Shown: positions 1 to 11,290 of the stretch, in pieces
How the letters are laid out: each line of letters opens with the position of its first letter
Position numbering within the stretch: the first letter of the stretch is position 1
From: Arion vulgaris
Lineage: Eukaryota > Mollusca > Gastropoda > Stylommatophora > Arionidae
Direction: 5' to 3'
NCBI GenBank assembly: GCA_020796225.1
Contig: CM036753.1
Location: 1,612,001 to 1,676,000, forward strand
DNA: 64,000 nucleotides
The notes under the pieces: model-generated
What the model was told of the DNA's origin: nothing
The model's database searches: none
What the model saw: only the letters and a program-made list of their open reading frames with translations
Position numbers and translations under genes: made by a program

Positions 1-300
1 CCCCAATCTCTTCATTATCTTCTCACAATGTAATCAAGTTAGACTATGTTGCTCCACTCTCATCATTATCTTCTATCCTGCTTTTCAGGTTCGGGGACTT
101 CATGTGGTTCCCAATCCATTATCTTCTTCAAGCTTACATTTCAAGCGACATGTTGTCTCACACTTATTATCTCATAACTGCTTAACTCATTAGTATTCAT
201 GTGGTCCTCCAATCTCTTCATTATCTTCTATCAACTGCTTAATTTCAAGTTCAGACTTTATGTTGTCTCCACTCTCTTCATTTAAGTGGATGTCTATGAT
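1..300. repeat. Diverged CT-rich tandem repeat
   Basis: Three or so loosely matching copies of a block with 'aatctcttcattatcttct', 'catgtggt' or 'catgttgtc' and 'cactctc'. They are too diverged for a firm period. If the b561 gene continues left, this lies in its next intron. Confidence 0.4.
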
Positions 301-754
301 CACCAGTAACTCGATATATATATATGAATGGCAGAAGACATAAGTATACTTATCACGCTATATATTTACTAATATTAATCTGTTATCCACAAATTGGTTA
401 CGGTTAATAAAAATACCAAGTAACTAGTACAAAGTAATGAGTATTTGATGCAAAAGTAACCGATCAATCAAATACTTGAAAGTAACTGAAACGTACTTAA
501 CTTCTATAGAAACATCTCCCTTGTGCTATTCATGACAATAATTATTTCTTAGTGGCAGCCCTAACAAATAAACACAAACAATGATGAATTATACTACTTA
601 CAATCTTCCAGTGGTCTAAAGCTAATTACAAACATTTATAATGATGCTACACTCAATCTCACCGGCAACTCAAAGCTTCTTCACATAACTCCTCTTGAAG
701 CATAAGACATCAACAAACCTCCTCCAAACAGATCTGTCTTGAGCAAGTCAGCTT
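301..754. other. AT-rich intronic sequence with a partial copy of an exon edge
   Basis: No gene is visible. Positions 618-680 resemble 968-1030, which covers the splice donor at the end of the second b561 exon (shared 'acactcaatctcacc'). This looks like an old local duplication of that exon edge. The copy is too diverged to be used as an exon. Confidence 0.4.
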
Positions 755-900
755 AGTTAGTCTACATTTCATCTCCATATCTCTCTAGGTCTTCTCCTAC
801 TTCTCTTGCATCCCAGATTTTGTTTTAGAGCCACATGTGGGTGTCTGGTCTTCTGCATTCTTAATATATGTCCCGACCCCTGCCATCTCCTCCTTTTTAT
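755..900 (-). mobile_element. LINE relic, RT C-terminal tail
   Basis: On the minus strand this reads RRWQGSGHILRMQ, then KRSRRRPREIW. That is the tail after the RT domain of many invertebrate non-LTR elements (W.GH.LRM ... KR.RGRP...W). It is short, 5'-truncated and sits in the intron downstream of the second b561 exon. Family is not assigned. Confidence 0.6.
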
Positions 901-1006
901 TTATTTAATGATATTGTTGATGCCTGTGCATCAGGTGATCGAAGTCTTAAGTATAAAATAACAAACTAATTACAAATAATTCTACTAATGTAACACTCAA
1001 TCTCAC

Positions 1007-1218
1007 CTGTAATCCAAAGCTAACTACAACAAAAAGACCAAGCCAGCTGTGGAGAGAGTAAAGATTTGGGATAGCTCCTGTCTTTTTCAGATTGTGCGAA
1101 TCAAACACAGCCTTTAGACCCACACTGGCAAAAAGTAGGGCACCGACATGCATACATCCATGCAAAATCTTGATATAAGTTTTGCGGTCATTACGGAACA
1201 CACGATAAACCAGAATAG
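1007..1218 (-). CDS. CYB561: Cytochrome b561, second visible exon
   Basis: Cytochrome b561 is a multi-helix di-heme membrane protein that carries electrons from cytosolic ascorbate across a membrane. The exon follows acceptor TTATTTTCAG (AG at 1219-1220), is 212 nt long and ends CAG before donor GTGAGA. Spliced to the exon at 3854-4077 it restores FLYADAILVYRVFRN, the ascorbate-side motif of the family. It then gives KILHGCMHVGALLF, GLKAVFDSHN and NLYSLHSWLGL. The LHG..H and LHSW histidines match family heme ligands. VYRVFRN resembles the CYB561 type more than the CYBRD1 type, by memory of the family. The final helices must lie beyond position 1. The host intron between the two exons is about 2.6 kb and full of repeats. 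Confidence 0.92.
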
Positions 1219-1635
1219 CTGAAAATAATTTCAGATAACAAAATAAATAATAATGTTTCTGTGTTTTTATAAAACATGTATTCTACTCATCAAAAAGAAA
1301 ATATATTTGTATATGTACAAGAAATAAACAAAAAAGTTAGCAAAATACTATTGGTGCATCTCTGTGCTTCCAGCCAGGTCATTGCCTTAGTCACAGCTTC
1401 AACTTTCATAGTCACACTACCTGTGGTCACAGTAAAAGAACATCTCTACATCCCACATAATAATATTCCTGTTACACTGAACTGTGACAGTCTCGTGCTC
1501 TACACAAATGAAGAACAATTGACCTATCAGTGTAGATAACAATGTCACCTTCTATGGAACTCTTCCTAACCAAATGATCTTCTTTCTTTGCTTTCATCCT
1601 GCATTACCTCACAGCGTTAGGATAAGAAGAGATTT

Positions 1636-1855
1636 GTGACGAACAGTTTTGTGTTGCTACATTAGTGACGGCCATATGCATTTTATGCGGTGCATGTTGT
1701 TTTTGTGGCGGTACGCGGCTGTTTCATTCTGGAATTAGTTCACACAGGAAACATTTCACAGTATTTAGCATTTCGTGTGATTTTCATTGGCACAGGAACG
1801 GAGCAATTATGGGGTGACCCGTTGCAGTGAAGTTGGAACCGTATTATGAACTATG
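1636..1855 (+). mobile_element. R3 retroposon, 5'-truncated copy
   Basis: A 220 bp insert in LINE A, flanked by a perfect 12 bp target duplication AAGAAGAGATTT (1624-1635 and 1856-1867). It is about 90% identical by eye to the reverse complement of 23812-24030, where the element is longer. The 3' end is ...GAACTATGAA. The truncated 5' end and the target duplication imply LINE-type retroposition. No Pol III boxes are obvious. Confidence 0.8.
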
Positions 1856-2279
1856 AAGAAGAGATTTCTAGAACAAGCTTTTGTGTGTGCATCATAAAGT
1901 GTTTTTCACTGCCTCTGTTATCTCTGAGGTTTTGCGTGGCCGGCCTTTTGCATTGTAACCACTGTATAGGAGCAACATTGCTCTTTGAGGTGCACTGTCT
2001 GTTGGTAATCTGCTTCTGTGGCCGAACCATTTAGTTTGTTGTTTGTTGATGAAGTTCAGTACTGATGTTGTACCCACTTTTTTCCTGATGTCTTCATTTC
2101 TAAACCAGTCTCTTCTTGTTACTCCCAGTATTCTGCATAGACACTTCATCTCTGTTGTGACTAGTTTTCTTCCATCGTTCGATGTCAGCATCCAGGTTTG
2201 ACACTGATGGCATAATGTTGTGAGAAAGATTGTGTTGAACAATGCTCATTTTGTGTTCATGGTGATATGTTTGCATTTC

Positions 2280-2525
2280 TTCTTCTTCGAATGCTCCCTA
2301 CTGACCATTTGTTAACCACTGTTTTTGATTTGTGTGTGATCTGAGCCTAGGAGCAATTGTACGGTGTATCAGTTATGCGCCTACAAGTAGACCAACACAT
2401 CCAATTTCTGCAACACTTTTTATTTACTAGGTATCTTCCTAGGCCCCTATCTCAGTCACCTCTTATGACATGCCTTGTAGGTCAGAGTGTTACTATTCTT
2501 TGCTCCCTTGGCAACATACGGGCAG
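2280..2525 (-). mobile_element. S1 short retroposon inside LINE A
   Basis: A roughly 246 bp element on the minus strand, running from a degenerate start near 2525 to a (GAA)n tail at 2280. It is flanked by a perfect 10 bp duplication TTTGCATTTC (2270-2279 and 2526-2535). Other S1 copies are at 9993, 15976, 30277, 33048 and 45419. Diagnostic internal motif: a GCCTACTTGTAGGC inverted repeat. Confidence 0.85.
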
Positions 2526-2669
2526 TTTGCATTTCAAAATTGGTACCATTTGTCTTATGATTTGATTTATTGCATTTATGTTGGATTTCGTTAGTTACTC
2601 TTCGATTTGATGACAAAATGCTGACTAGTCTTTGACATGTTTTAATGGATGTTTGTATGGTCAACTATT

Positions 2670-2837
2670 GACCAGATGCTAGAACCATTTAGATTTTCAT
2701 TGTATTTTCTCTGTCCAGTGTGATGACCAGATGTTAGAACCATTGAGACTTTCATTGTATTTTCTCTGTCCAGTGTGATGACCAGATGCTAGAACCATTG
2801 AGATTTTCATTGTATTTTCTCTGTCCAGTGTGATGAC
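2670..2837. repeat. Minisatellite, about 55 bp x 3
   Basis: Unit begins gaccagatgctagaacca and ends tctgtccagtgtgat. It directly abuts the 5' end of the LINE A relic. Confidence 0.85.
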
Positions 2838-2929
2838 TTGGAAGAAGGTTCATGGTTTAACTTGTGAAGGACATATTGCAAACATGTGATAAAGTACTTA
2901 TACTCAAACTACAGATAGTAATTTATAAG

Positions 2930-3460
2930 CATCTAGATGCTCAATGCTAGATGTCAATGCAGTGACATACCAAGTGTCCCCACTGCTCAAACTCCCAAAC
3001 ATAGACATGGTAGGCAAGAGACAACTGATAAATTGCATATTTCTACCAACTCTCTGCTATCAATGTCAAACATGGTCACTAACTAAATCAGAAGTATAAA
3101 AAAGATCACAACATGTGAACTGAACTGTTTAAAAAAGTCGCAATGTTACAAGATGGGCTATATTGAGAAATGAGAACATTAGAAATGTGGTTGGAATCAT
3201 AACATGCATGCAACATATTAGAAGACTATAAGATGGTTCAGTTATCTAATGAGAATGAAACCAGATCTACTACCATCTCGCACCTATAAGAACCGGCTAC
3301 CAGGAAGCAGAACCAGAGGAAAACTAAGAACCTGATGGATAGATTAATATCACAGATATTGCAATATAGCGACATTAAAAACTAAGATACAACACACCTA
3401 GCACAGGTTAGAAGACTGAAACTTCCCATGATGCTTCACAGCACAAGTGGATACGACAAG
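2930..3460 (+). mobile_element. LINE B-like relic, post-RT region
   Basis: Broken reading frames give VTYQVSPLLKLPN, then INCIFLPTLCYQCQTWSLTKSE, TRGKLRT and a tail. This is the same protein region as LINE B (35589-36711: VTYQLAPLLRHP, PTLCYQSQTWTLSKAQ). Stops and frameshifts are frequent. A 31 bp minisatellite starts right at its 3' end. Confidence 0.7.
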
Positions 3461-3474
3461 TTATAAGTAAGTAT

Positions 3475-3766
3475 ATACTAGAGCAAATCAGGGATAGGGA
3501 AAGAGAGATACTAGAGAAAATCAGGGATAGGGAAAAAGAGATACTAGAGAAAATCAGGGATTGAGATACTAGAGCAAATTGGAGATAGAGAGATACTAGA
3601 GCAAATTGGGGATCGAGAGAGAGATACTAGAGCAAATTGGGGATCGAGAGAGAGATACTAGAGCAAATTGGGGATCGAGAGAGAGATACTAGAGCAAATT
3701 GGGGATCGAGAGAGAGATACTAGAGCAAATCAGGGATCGAGAGAGATACTAGAGCAAATCAAGACA
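3475..3766. repeat. Minisatellite, 31 bp x 9
   Basis: Unit atactagagcaaattggg plus gatcgagagagag, purine-rich. It starts at the end of a LINE relic and ends about 90 bp before the b561 exon donor. Confidence 0.9.
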
Positions 3767-3853
3767 GAAATCATTCCAACATGTATCTAAAATTCTAGCA
3801 ACTACTATTGATGTATTGGTCGACTTGCTACAGAACATTATGAACATACATAC

Positions 3854-4077
3854 CATCAGCATAGAGGAATATCATGCCAATAACCATGAAGAGAGGATGA
3901 TAATTAAATTGAAGATCTGGATTACTCTGCCAGGCAAAGCCTCCACGGTAATGCCCCATCCAGACAGCAGTGATGACAACAGATACAACACCTAGCAGCT
4001 GCACAACCAGCACTAGCCAGTTGAAGAAGCGCATGTCAGCTGAACTAGTGGCATTGCTATCAAAGTACATTCCTCGT
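3854..4077 (-). CDS. CYB561: Cytochrome b561, first visible coding exon
   Basis: Frame with MRFFNWLVLVVQLLGVVSVV (membrane helix), then WMGHYRGGFAW, FNYHPLFMVIGMIFLYAD. FN.HP...VIG..FL is the family's first heme-histidine helix. The acceptor is TTATTTCAG (AG at 4078-4079) and the donor is GATG|GTATGT (GT at 3852-3853). The split codon G|CT joins in phase with 1007-1218. The frame opens CGA GGA ATG, so ATG at 4068-4070 could be the start codon, or an upstream exon could join. The neighbouring 75 bp minisatellite copies this splice acceptor and ATG several times, which is unusual. Confidence 0.92.
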
Positions 4078-4495
4078 CTGAAATAATCATGAAATAATTC
4101 AGTTATTAATGTGATAATTATGTGCCAGTGTTAGATAAAGTACATTCCTCGTCTGAAATAATCATGAAATAATTCAGTTATTAATGTGATAATTATGTGC
4201 CAGTGTTAGATAAACTACAATCCTCGTCTGAAATAATTCAGTTATTAATGTGATAATTATGTGCCAGTGTTAGATAAAGTACATTCCGCATCTGAAATAA
4301 TCATGAAATAATTCAGTTATTAATGTGATAATTATGTGCCAGTGTTAGATAAACTACATTCCTCGTCTGAAATAATCAGATAATTCGTAATAGTGATAAT
4401 TATGTGCCAGTGTTAGATAAACTACAATCCTCGTTTGAAATGATCATGAAATAATTCAGTAATTAATGTGATAATTATGTGCCAGTGTTAGATAA
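4063..4495. repeat. Minisatellite, about 75 bp x 6, copying an exon edge
   Basis: Units begin aagtacattcctcgtctg, which on the minus strand is CAGACGAGGAATGTACTT: the splice acceptor and first codons of the b561 exon. Copies start near 4063, 4138, 4213, 4278, 4353 and 4421. The outer ones have substitutions and short deletions. Confidence 0.9.
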
Positions 4496-4552
4496 TCTTC
4501 TCTTCCTTGGACAATCCAATGATAGATCTTATACAGTAGATGTGTTTGTTTG

Positions 4553-4655
4553 TTTATATTTGTTCTTATCAACCAAGTTAACCACTCTCTCTGTATTGTT
4601 TACTCTGAGAACTAAGTACGTTGCACTCCCGTCAGGTCATGGCATGTAGAACTGG
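4553..4655 (-). mobile_element. S1-related fragment
   Basis: Shares aaccaagttaaccactct, then ctgagaac and acgttgcactcc with 10190-10335 and 18340-18435, and more distantly with the S1 3' half. Probably a diverged S1 subfamily. Both ends are unclear. Confidence 0.45.
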
Positions 4656-4965
4656 CTCATTTGAATTCTGGCTAAATCATCATCAAATAGCTTGTCCTGA
4701 GCAGAACTTTGCCACCCTAACAGTCCTCCGAAATTTCTCTCTCTCATAGGCCAGATGTCCTGCCTCTGCAGTCGTCATGTTCAAACCATTAGTTACATCC
4801 TGAATCCATCTTCTTCGTGGTCTTCCTCTTTGCCGGTAGCCTCCAGCCCTTCGTGTCTCTTTATATGTCCAAAATATCTCAATTTTCTCTTTCTTATTTG
4901 TAGCATCAGCCAGTTTTCTTTGATTTTGAGTTCTTTCTGGATATATCTATTCTGCTAAATAAAGA
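4640..4965 (-). mobile_element. LINE C relic, C-terminal tail
   Basis: Minus-strand reading gives KLRYFGHIKRHEGLEATGK, then a methionine-rich stretch and LLGWQSSAQDKLFDDDL. The last motif recurs at 8300-8350 and 33540-33590 and marks the end of the LINE C reading frame. Only the last 100 or so codons survive. Confidence 0.75.
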
Positions 4966-5039
4966 AGATGATCTCTAATACATAATAATATTAATAACGC
5001 CCATAAGCCAGGTCACAGGGTGCTAGTGAAATTATCAAC

Positions 5040-5285
5040 TCGCAAGTCACTCTAAAGATCTCTTTCATCTACGAGGCAGACAAGTCATATCCTGACCAAT
5101 CCTCGATGTTATGAGTCCAAGCTTTTCTTTAACATCATCTTCTCCTACCATCCTCAAATATTTCCTAAAAATTGTTTTTCAGAGGGAATCATGTCTGTTG
5201 ACATGCCCGAACCAAGTGAGCTTCTGATGTTTTACTCCTGACAGAAAGTGCTTCCTTCTCTGCCAGTGTAGTGTGCTAGCAAATA
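5040..5285 (-). mobile_element. LINE relic, different C-terminal tail
   Basis: Minus-strand reading gives KLTWFGHVNRHDSL, then GLITSRIGQDMTCL. The GH..RHDSL motif belongs to a widespread non-LTR type with tail GRRRGRQRKCW (here decayed). It is distinct from LINE A to E of this window. Confidence 0.55.
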
Positions 5286-5800
5286 TGCTGTGTCAAATTT
5301 CAAATAAATATGTAAGGACAATATTTTTACAAATTTAAACGTTTAGTTATGACTCAATTTTTACCTGTTATTATTTTATAAATATTACTTTAATATCATT
5401 ATTAATAATTTTGCAATTGCCCCAAGGCACATCACCTCCACAACCACAAGTCAGATGTGGTCCAAAAACATGAATACTTTGGACAGCACTGCTCTACAGT
5501 TTCAATACAATTTACCAACAATGTGATTTTCTATGTATACTTGTTGCACTGGTCAGTTACTTTTGTCTCACAAAGAAGTTGACAGTCACGATAGCTCAAC
5601 TTAATCTACATTTACACTCTCTCACAATCCAATATTTTTTCATCTATTTTTTTATTGAGACATACATCCAAGAGAAAAGTATTGAGTTTCTTTCTTTCTC
5701 TCCTTACAAGGACGTAATTTAAGTGTATGGTATTTCAGAACAAAAGTGTGTGGCAACCTTGAACAAAAGTGTGCTGTACCACTGAACAAAAGGTGTGTTG
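5286..5800. other. No recognisable feature
   Basis: AT-rich sequence without repeats, conserved coding signal or splice-bounded exon that I can support. Confidence 0.6.
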
Positions 5801-6139
5801 ACTTGAAGTCCTGAAATCTATGCAGTTGCTGAAATCTCTGATTTTATCCATAATGTGTAAGAGAAAAGAAACATGGACATGTTGTAGAGAAAATATAATA
5901 TTGTTTGTAGATAGCAAAATTCTTCTTTACAGTGACAGAGTAAAAAATGGTACTATCACAGTCAAAACAACAAATCAGAAATACAATATAATGACAACAG
6001 AAGTAATAATTCATCCAATAAAAATCAATACATTCGTACAGAACAGTAAAATGATTGACAATCTTTGGAAGTCAGCATACAAGAGCAAACTGGTGAGAGA
6101 TTACGCAGGTCAACAAAAAGATGATGCATACTACGAACT

Positions 6140-6740
6140 CAATAGATAAGAACTGGTTGTAATCTGCTGGCAACATAGTGGGCACAATAGGCTGAAGTAT
6201 CATCTGTTTAAAGAGTACAAGACAGACCCTACTGACATATGTACATGTGGCACCAGCAGGATGACAGGGATACAGATCCTGCAAGAGTGTCCAACATCAA
6301 TGAATAGAGGAAACACACACATGACCAAATGCATCAATGATTGAATCTGGAAATCTGTGCGTGGAATGGGTGGACAGCATTTGGAGATCACATCTAAAGG
6401 CATTGACTTGGCTGTACACACCTGGACATGCTGGAGTGCAGGGTAACAAACGTGCTGACTTTCTTGCAAACCATGCCCTGACTCAAGCGGGTAGAAGTAT
6501 GGACAGAGCCGATGTCATGAAGGCGGTACACTCTCATTTGTGCGATATGGGCAAGTCTCAGACATTGGAACAAGTGAGAGACTTAGATCATACAGTATCA
6601 TCTTCGTGGTAGAGAGAGGATATATTTTCTAATCAACTACTCATGGGTACTGAGAGCAAGTGGACTTTAGGATGGGTGCTGCAGTGGAGAACAGAACACG
6701 CATGGGAATGTCCAATGTGCAATGACGTAGACCGCATAAC
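6140..6740 (+). mobile_element. LINE relic with RNase H remnant
   Basis: First a tail-like piece SGHNRLKYHLFKEYKTD, then C.CGTSRMTG.QILQECP (a CxC..H/C knuckle usual at the end of LINE ORF2). Then a frame at 6337-6612 reads LTWLYTPGHAGVQGNKRADF, matching the RNase HI end motif (W.PGH.G..GN..AD). After a stop it continues with KWTLGWVLQWRTEHAWECP. RNase H normally precedes the CCHC knuckle, so this is either two fused fragments or a rearranged copy. Confidence 0.7.
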
Positions 6741-8000
6741 ATAACATACGACCAGCTCCAATATTAGTCCATGACAAGGTATATGGAGATGTACACAGAC
6801 TCCAGTTGACCACTAACTACTTTAGAAGTATACAAAGTGATGTCTGAACCATTAGAAGAAGAAAAGGAACCAGAAAAATGAGTTACAATACTTACAAAAA
6901 TGAGAAGCAATCTCCCAATGGGTAGCATAAAGTATAACCAAACAAAAAATGACAATATGTAAACACAATGATTTCAACTAACACCAAATGCTCAGAAACT
7001 TAACATATATCTATACATACAGATGTAGACAAGGCAACGGCCTATGACTAAAGTATTCATACAAACAGTTTTGCGATAAACACACACCCAGCGTAATCAC
7101 TATTTCAAACAAAGCTGCAGATGGACAGATAATATGTGAAATAATATTTGATCTGAGAACAATTACTATTGCTACCAGAAGATACAACAACAACAACAAC
7201 AACAACAACAAAAAAGAAGAAACACAAAAGCAAACAAAAAGAAACTCATAACAACATACATCCATTAATTACAGCGAAAGTGCGAGAGATTGAAAACAAA
7301 TTTTGCATTTCATCACACATACATTTCATCTTATCATTTCAACAAGCAACATTTGTCTAAACCAAATCAAAGTTGCAAACAAGCAGGACAATAGTACAAC
7401 AATAAATATATAAATAACTGTAAGAGGTTTTAAAAACATATTAACCCAACTATGAAGTCCATTTTAATCACATGACCAAGAAATGAAACACAAGAGACAC
7501 AGAATTCTTCTAGATCCTGCTGGCAACAGTTCACAAACAATCACATTCTAGTTTGACTATCTAATACTACTACTACTGTTGTTAGATAGCAAGTACACAG
7601 CTAGTCATTAATAATGCATGCAGGTACATTCTATTTAACCCATATGTCACCAAAGTTACAGATACTGAATTCATATTAAGCGATTATTGATCAGTTTCCC
7701 AGCACACACATACCAGACAGTAGACAGAGGATCTCTATAACAGAGACAATGGTTACAGTTATGGACCAGTATAGTCACTGCCAGGAAGGAAAGCAATAGC
7801 AGACTACCTTCAAGAGAATGCCTAGATAACCCTAATAGTAATTTGGAATACAACAAAATAGAAACAAGATCTGTTGGTGAGGCTCTCAAGCTAGGAGGAA
7901 CTAAATGTGTTGTCAAGGAAGGTCCCTACCGTAGTGCTTAAAGGACTTAAAACTTTAACACAGTATAAAGTAAAGTCATATATGCTTTTGAGTATAAATG
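6741..8000. other. Mostly unique sequence with a short (CAA)n tract
   Basis: A (CAA)10 run lies at 7183-7213. Several short frames exist but none has a recognisable domain or paired splice sites. Positions 7700-7930 have a moderately open plus frame (ending KCVVKEG) that I could not assign. Confidence 0.5.
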
Positions 8001-8019
8001 TTACAGAAGAGTTCTCTGT

Positions 8020-8400
8020 ATACCAGGAACAGATAGTAAAACAAATTGATCTAACCAGAAGGAAGACAAAATCACAGTAAACTGGCTGATGCTACAAATA
8101 AGAATGAGAATATTGAAGTATTTTGGACATATATATATAAAAAAAGACACAAAGGGTTAGAGAAGGTTATTATGGAAGGAGACATATCAGCAAAGAGAAG
8201 AGGAGGACCATGAAAAAGATGGATTCAAGATGAATTCAGGATGTACTTATGATTTGAGCATGACAACAGCAGAGGCATATGAGAGGGAGATAAATTCCAA
8301 AGGACTGTTAGGGTGGCAAAGTTCTGTTCAGGACATGCTATTTGATGGAAGATATACCAAAGCAATATCCCCATTAAGTTCTATATTTAGGAAAGTAACA
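8020..8400 (+). mobile_element. LINE C relic
   Basis: Decayed frames read YFGHIY, then DLSMTTAEAYEREINSKGLL and GWQSSVQDMLFD. These match the LINE C tail at 33470-33590 (GLSMAAAEAG, EEQSSAQDKLFD). An 81 bp array begins about 170 bp downstream. Confidence 0.7.
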
Positions 8401-8569
8401 TTCTCAGAATGTGTTGCACGATAGAAGATTCTGAAGAACGACATGTATTACACATAAATTAGAAACCTTGGAAAATAAATGTTTTAGGAGAACCCTGCGG
8501 CAAACATTATCTGAGCATACTGCAGCGAACATTTTATGAAGAAAATTCCACAAACGAGAGGCTGTGTAA

Positions 8570-9990
8570 GACAACTAATTGTATACAACTTGCAAGCAGA
8601 CTTAGGCAAAGGAAGTACTAGGATGACAGCAAACAGATGGAGGAGATAAGGCCCACTAATTGAATACAACTGGCAAGCAGACTTAGGCAAAGGAAGTGCT
8701 AGGATGACAGCAGACAGATGGAGGAGATAAGGCCCACTAATTGAATACAACTGGCAAGCAGACTTAGGCAAAGAAAGTGCTAGGATGACAGTAGACAGAT
8801 GGAGAGATGAGGCCCATTAATTGAATACAACTGGCAAGCAGACTTAGGCAAAGGAAGTACTAGGATGACAGTAGACAGATGAGAGAAGTCCACTATGAAT
8901 ACAACTGCAAGCAGACTTAGCAAAAAGTGCTAGTGACAGAACAGATGGAGGAGATAAGCTCCACTAATTGAATACAACTGGCAAGCAGACTTAGGCAAAG
9001 AAAGTGCTAGGATGACAGTAAAGCGGAGGAGATAGGCCCACTAATTGAATACAACTGGCAAGCAGACTTAGGCAAAGAAAGTGCTAGGATGACAGCAGAC
9101 AGATGGAGGAGATGAGGCCCACTAATTGAATACAACTGGCAAGCAGACTTAGGCAAAGGAAGTACTAGGATGACAGTAGACAGATGGAGGAGATGAGGCC
9201 CACTAATTGAATACAACTGGCAAGCAGACTTAGGCAAAGGAAGTGCTAGGATGACAGCAGACAGATGGAGGAGATAAGGCCCACTAATTGAATACAACTG
9301 GCAAGCAGACTTAGGCAAAGAAAGTGCTAGGATGACAGCAGACAGATGGAGGAGATAAGGCCCACTAATTGAATACAACTGGCAAGCAGACTTAGGCAAA
9401 GGAAGTACTAGGATGACAGTAGACAGATGGAGGAGATGAGGCCCACTAATTGAATACAACTGGCAAGCAGACTTAGGCAAAGAAAGTGCTAGGATGACAG
9501 CAGACAGATGGAGGAGATGAGGCCCACTAATTGAATACAACTGGCAAGCAGACTTAGGCAAAGGAAGTACTAGGATGACAGCAGACAGATGGAGGAGATG
9601 AGGTCCACTAATTGAATACAACTGGCAAGCAGACTTAGGCAAAGAAAGTGCTAGGATGACAGCAGACAGATGGAGGAGATAAGGCCCACTAATTGAATAC
9701 AACTGGCAAGCAGACTTAGGCAAAGGAAGTACTAGGATGACAGCAGACAGATGGAGGAGATGAGGTCCACTAATTGAATACAACTGGCAAGCAGACTTAG
9801 GCAAAGAAAGTGCTAGGATGACAGCAGACAGATGGAGGAGATGAGGCCCACTAATTGAATACAACTGGCAAGCAGACTTAGGCAAAGAAAGTGCTAGGAT
9901 GACAGCAGACAGATGGAGGAGATGAGGCCCACAGATGGAGGAGATGAGGCCCACAGATGGAGGAGATGAGGCCCACTAATTGAATACAAC
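8570..9990. repeat. Minisatellite, 81 bp x about 17
   Basis: Unit contains ctaattgaatacaactggca, then agcagacttaggcaaag and gacagcagacagatggagga. Being a multiple of three, it makes a 315-residue minus-strand frame that is an artefact. On the plus strand the unit reads NWQADLGKGSARMTADRWRR, like a LINE C-terminal ...DR.RWR motif, so it may come from the adjacent LINE tail. One stretch near 8880-8940 is missing bases. Confidence 0.95.
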
Positions 9991-9992
9991 TA

Positions 9993-10335
9993 GTCACTCG
10001 TGTGTTGCCGGGGCTCACACAGCGAGCAAAGAATAGTAACACTGCTACCTACAAGGCATGTCATAAGAGGCTGAGGTAGGGGTCTAGGGAAGCTACCCTA
10101 GTAAATAAAAGCGTCGCAGAAATTGGATTTGCTGGCCTACTTGTAGGCGCATAACTGACACAACGTACAATTGCTCTAAGGCTCCGTTCTTTTTGTGTCG
10201 TTCTTTAACCAAGTTAACATCTGTTTGGGATCTGTATGGTTTGTGCTGAGAACATGAGTACACTGTGTCCCCATTAGGCTCATGCAGCATGCAGGACAAC
10301 ATGCACATCCAAGTTTTGGCCACATGTCCTCTAAT
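9993..10335 (+). mobile_element. S1 copy joined to an inverted S1-related piece
   Basis: 9993-10185 is S1 in plus orientation (cgtgtgttgccggggctc ... gcctacttgtaggcgcataa), lacking its tail. It then runs into about 150 bp of the S1-related subfamily in the opposite orientation (aaccaagttaacatctg, gagtacactgtgtcccc). Confidence 0.65.
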
Positions 10336-10339
10336 CAAA

Positions 10340-10734
10340 TTTACTATTAATGAGGTAAATAAGTGGATGACTATAAATTTACTTTATCAATTCAGAGACA
10401 AAATGCTAACCTACAGTTTCAAATATTGGTAATATGAGGAGAATGGTGTTGCTCTAGTCCACGACTAACATTTCATGTAAAATTCAAGGGGGAATCTACT
10501 ACAAGGGTTAAACTAACATTTGTTAACTGGTAATATCACAACTAAATATAGTTCTACCAGCTGTTACATCGGTTGATGTATGCTCTACTATGGGATGTCA
10601 TATATCTCAACAATATATGTTCTCTAGCATTCACTATATGTTCTCAAATATGTGTCATTAATTGTGTATCTTATATTCTCATAGATATTGTTTTCATACA
10701 CAACTATTAACAAACACAGATTCATATTTTTCAA
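10340..10734. other. No recognisable feature
   Basis: AT-rich, unique sequence. Confidence 0.6.
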
Positions 10735-11065
10735 TAGAATCAGCCATTTATCTCTTCTTTCTTTTCTTGTCTCTAATCATGTTTTTTTATCACAGTGTCA
10801 GGATAAGAACAGATTTATAGGACAGGATTTTGTGTCCACTTCATAAATAGGGTTTTATATTGCCACTGTTATTTCTGAGGTCCACCTTTTGTGTGTACAA
10901 CCTTTTGCATTGCATCCACTCCACTGTATCCACTCCACTGTATCCACTCCACTGTATCCACTCCACTGTCATCTGATGTAGCATTGCTCTTTGAGGTGTA
11001 CTATCTGTTGGTAATCTGCTTATGTGGTCAAATGAGAACCATTTCATTTAATGTTTATTGATGTG
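10735..11065 (-). mobile_element. LINE A relic, 3' end
   Basis: Same 3' block as at 30381-30725 and 39850-40080 (ttgctctttgaggtg, ctgttggtaatctgctta). A 13 bp unit (tccactccactgta) is repeated four times at 10915-10970 inside the KGRPRK coding region. Confidence 0.8.
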
Positions 11066-11164
11066 ACATACCACATGGTATAAACATTAGTTCTTTACTT
11101 TAACTTTATTAAGTGGTACCATCACAGATATCATATATATTTTATCTTCCTGTTCATTTGGCCA

Positions 11165-11290
11165 TACCCTGAAGTGCCACAACGAGTGGACCCAGTATGG
11201 TTGAACACGTAAAATCAGAGTGTCATCATTCTTTCAAATGAGAGCTGCTCAAGTTTAGGTGTGTCTGATTGTAACGTTTGGCATTTTATG
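11165..11290 (-). repeat. Dispersed repeat, also at 35165-35345
   Basis: The reverse complement shares gagcagctctca, gaaagaatga and ccactcgttgtggcact with the other copy. Family not recognised. Confidence 0.5.

Larger units (their letters stand above)
1560..2660 (-). mobile_element. LINE A relic with two nested insertions
   Basis: A 5'-truncated non-LTR element on the minus strand. The main piece (1868-2269) reads TLCHQCQTWMLTSNDGRKLVTTEM, VTRRDWFRNEDIRKKVGTTS, KWFGH.SRLPTDSAPQRAML and KGRPRK, the post-RT region of LINE A (compare 39850-41070). R3 (1636-1855) splits the 3' part and S1 (2280-2525) splits the 5' part. Each insertion is flanked by a direct repeat of LINE sequence. The LINE resumes at 2536. 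It lies in the b561 intron, antisense-neutral to splicing since it reads in the gene's own direction. Confidence 0.85.

Noticed and set aside
9007..9954. 315-residue minus frame of leucine-rich repeats
   Set aside because: It lies wholly in the 81 bp minisatellite; the unit is a multiple of three, so the frame stays open by arithmetic. No splice or start context.
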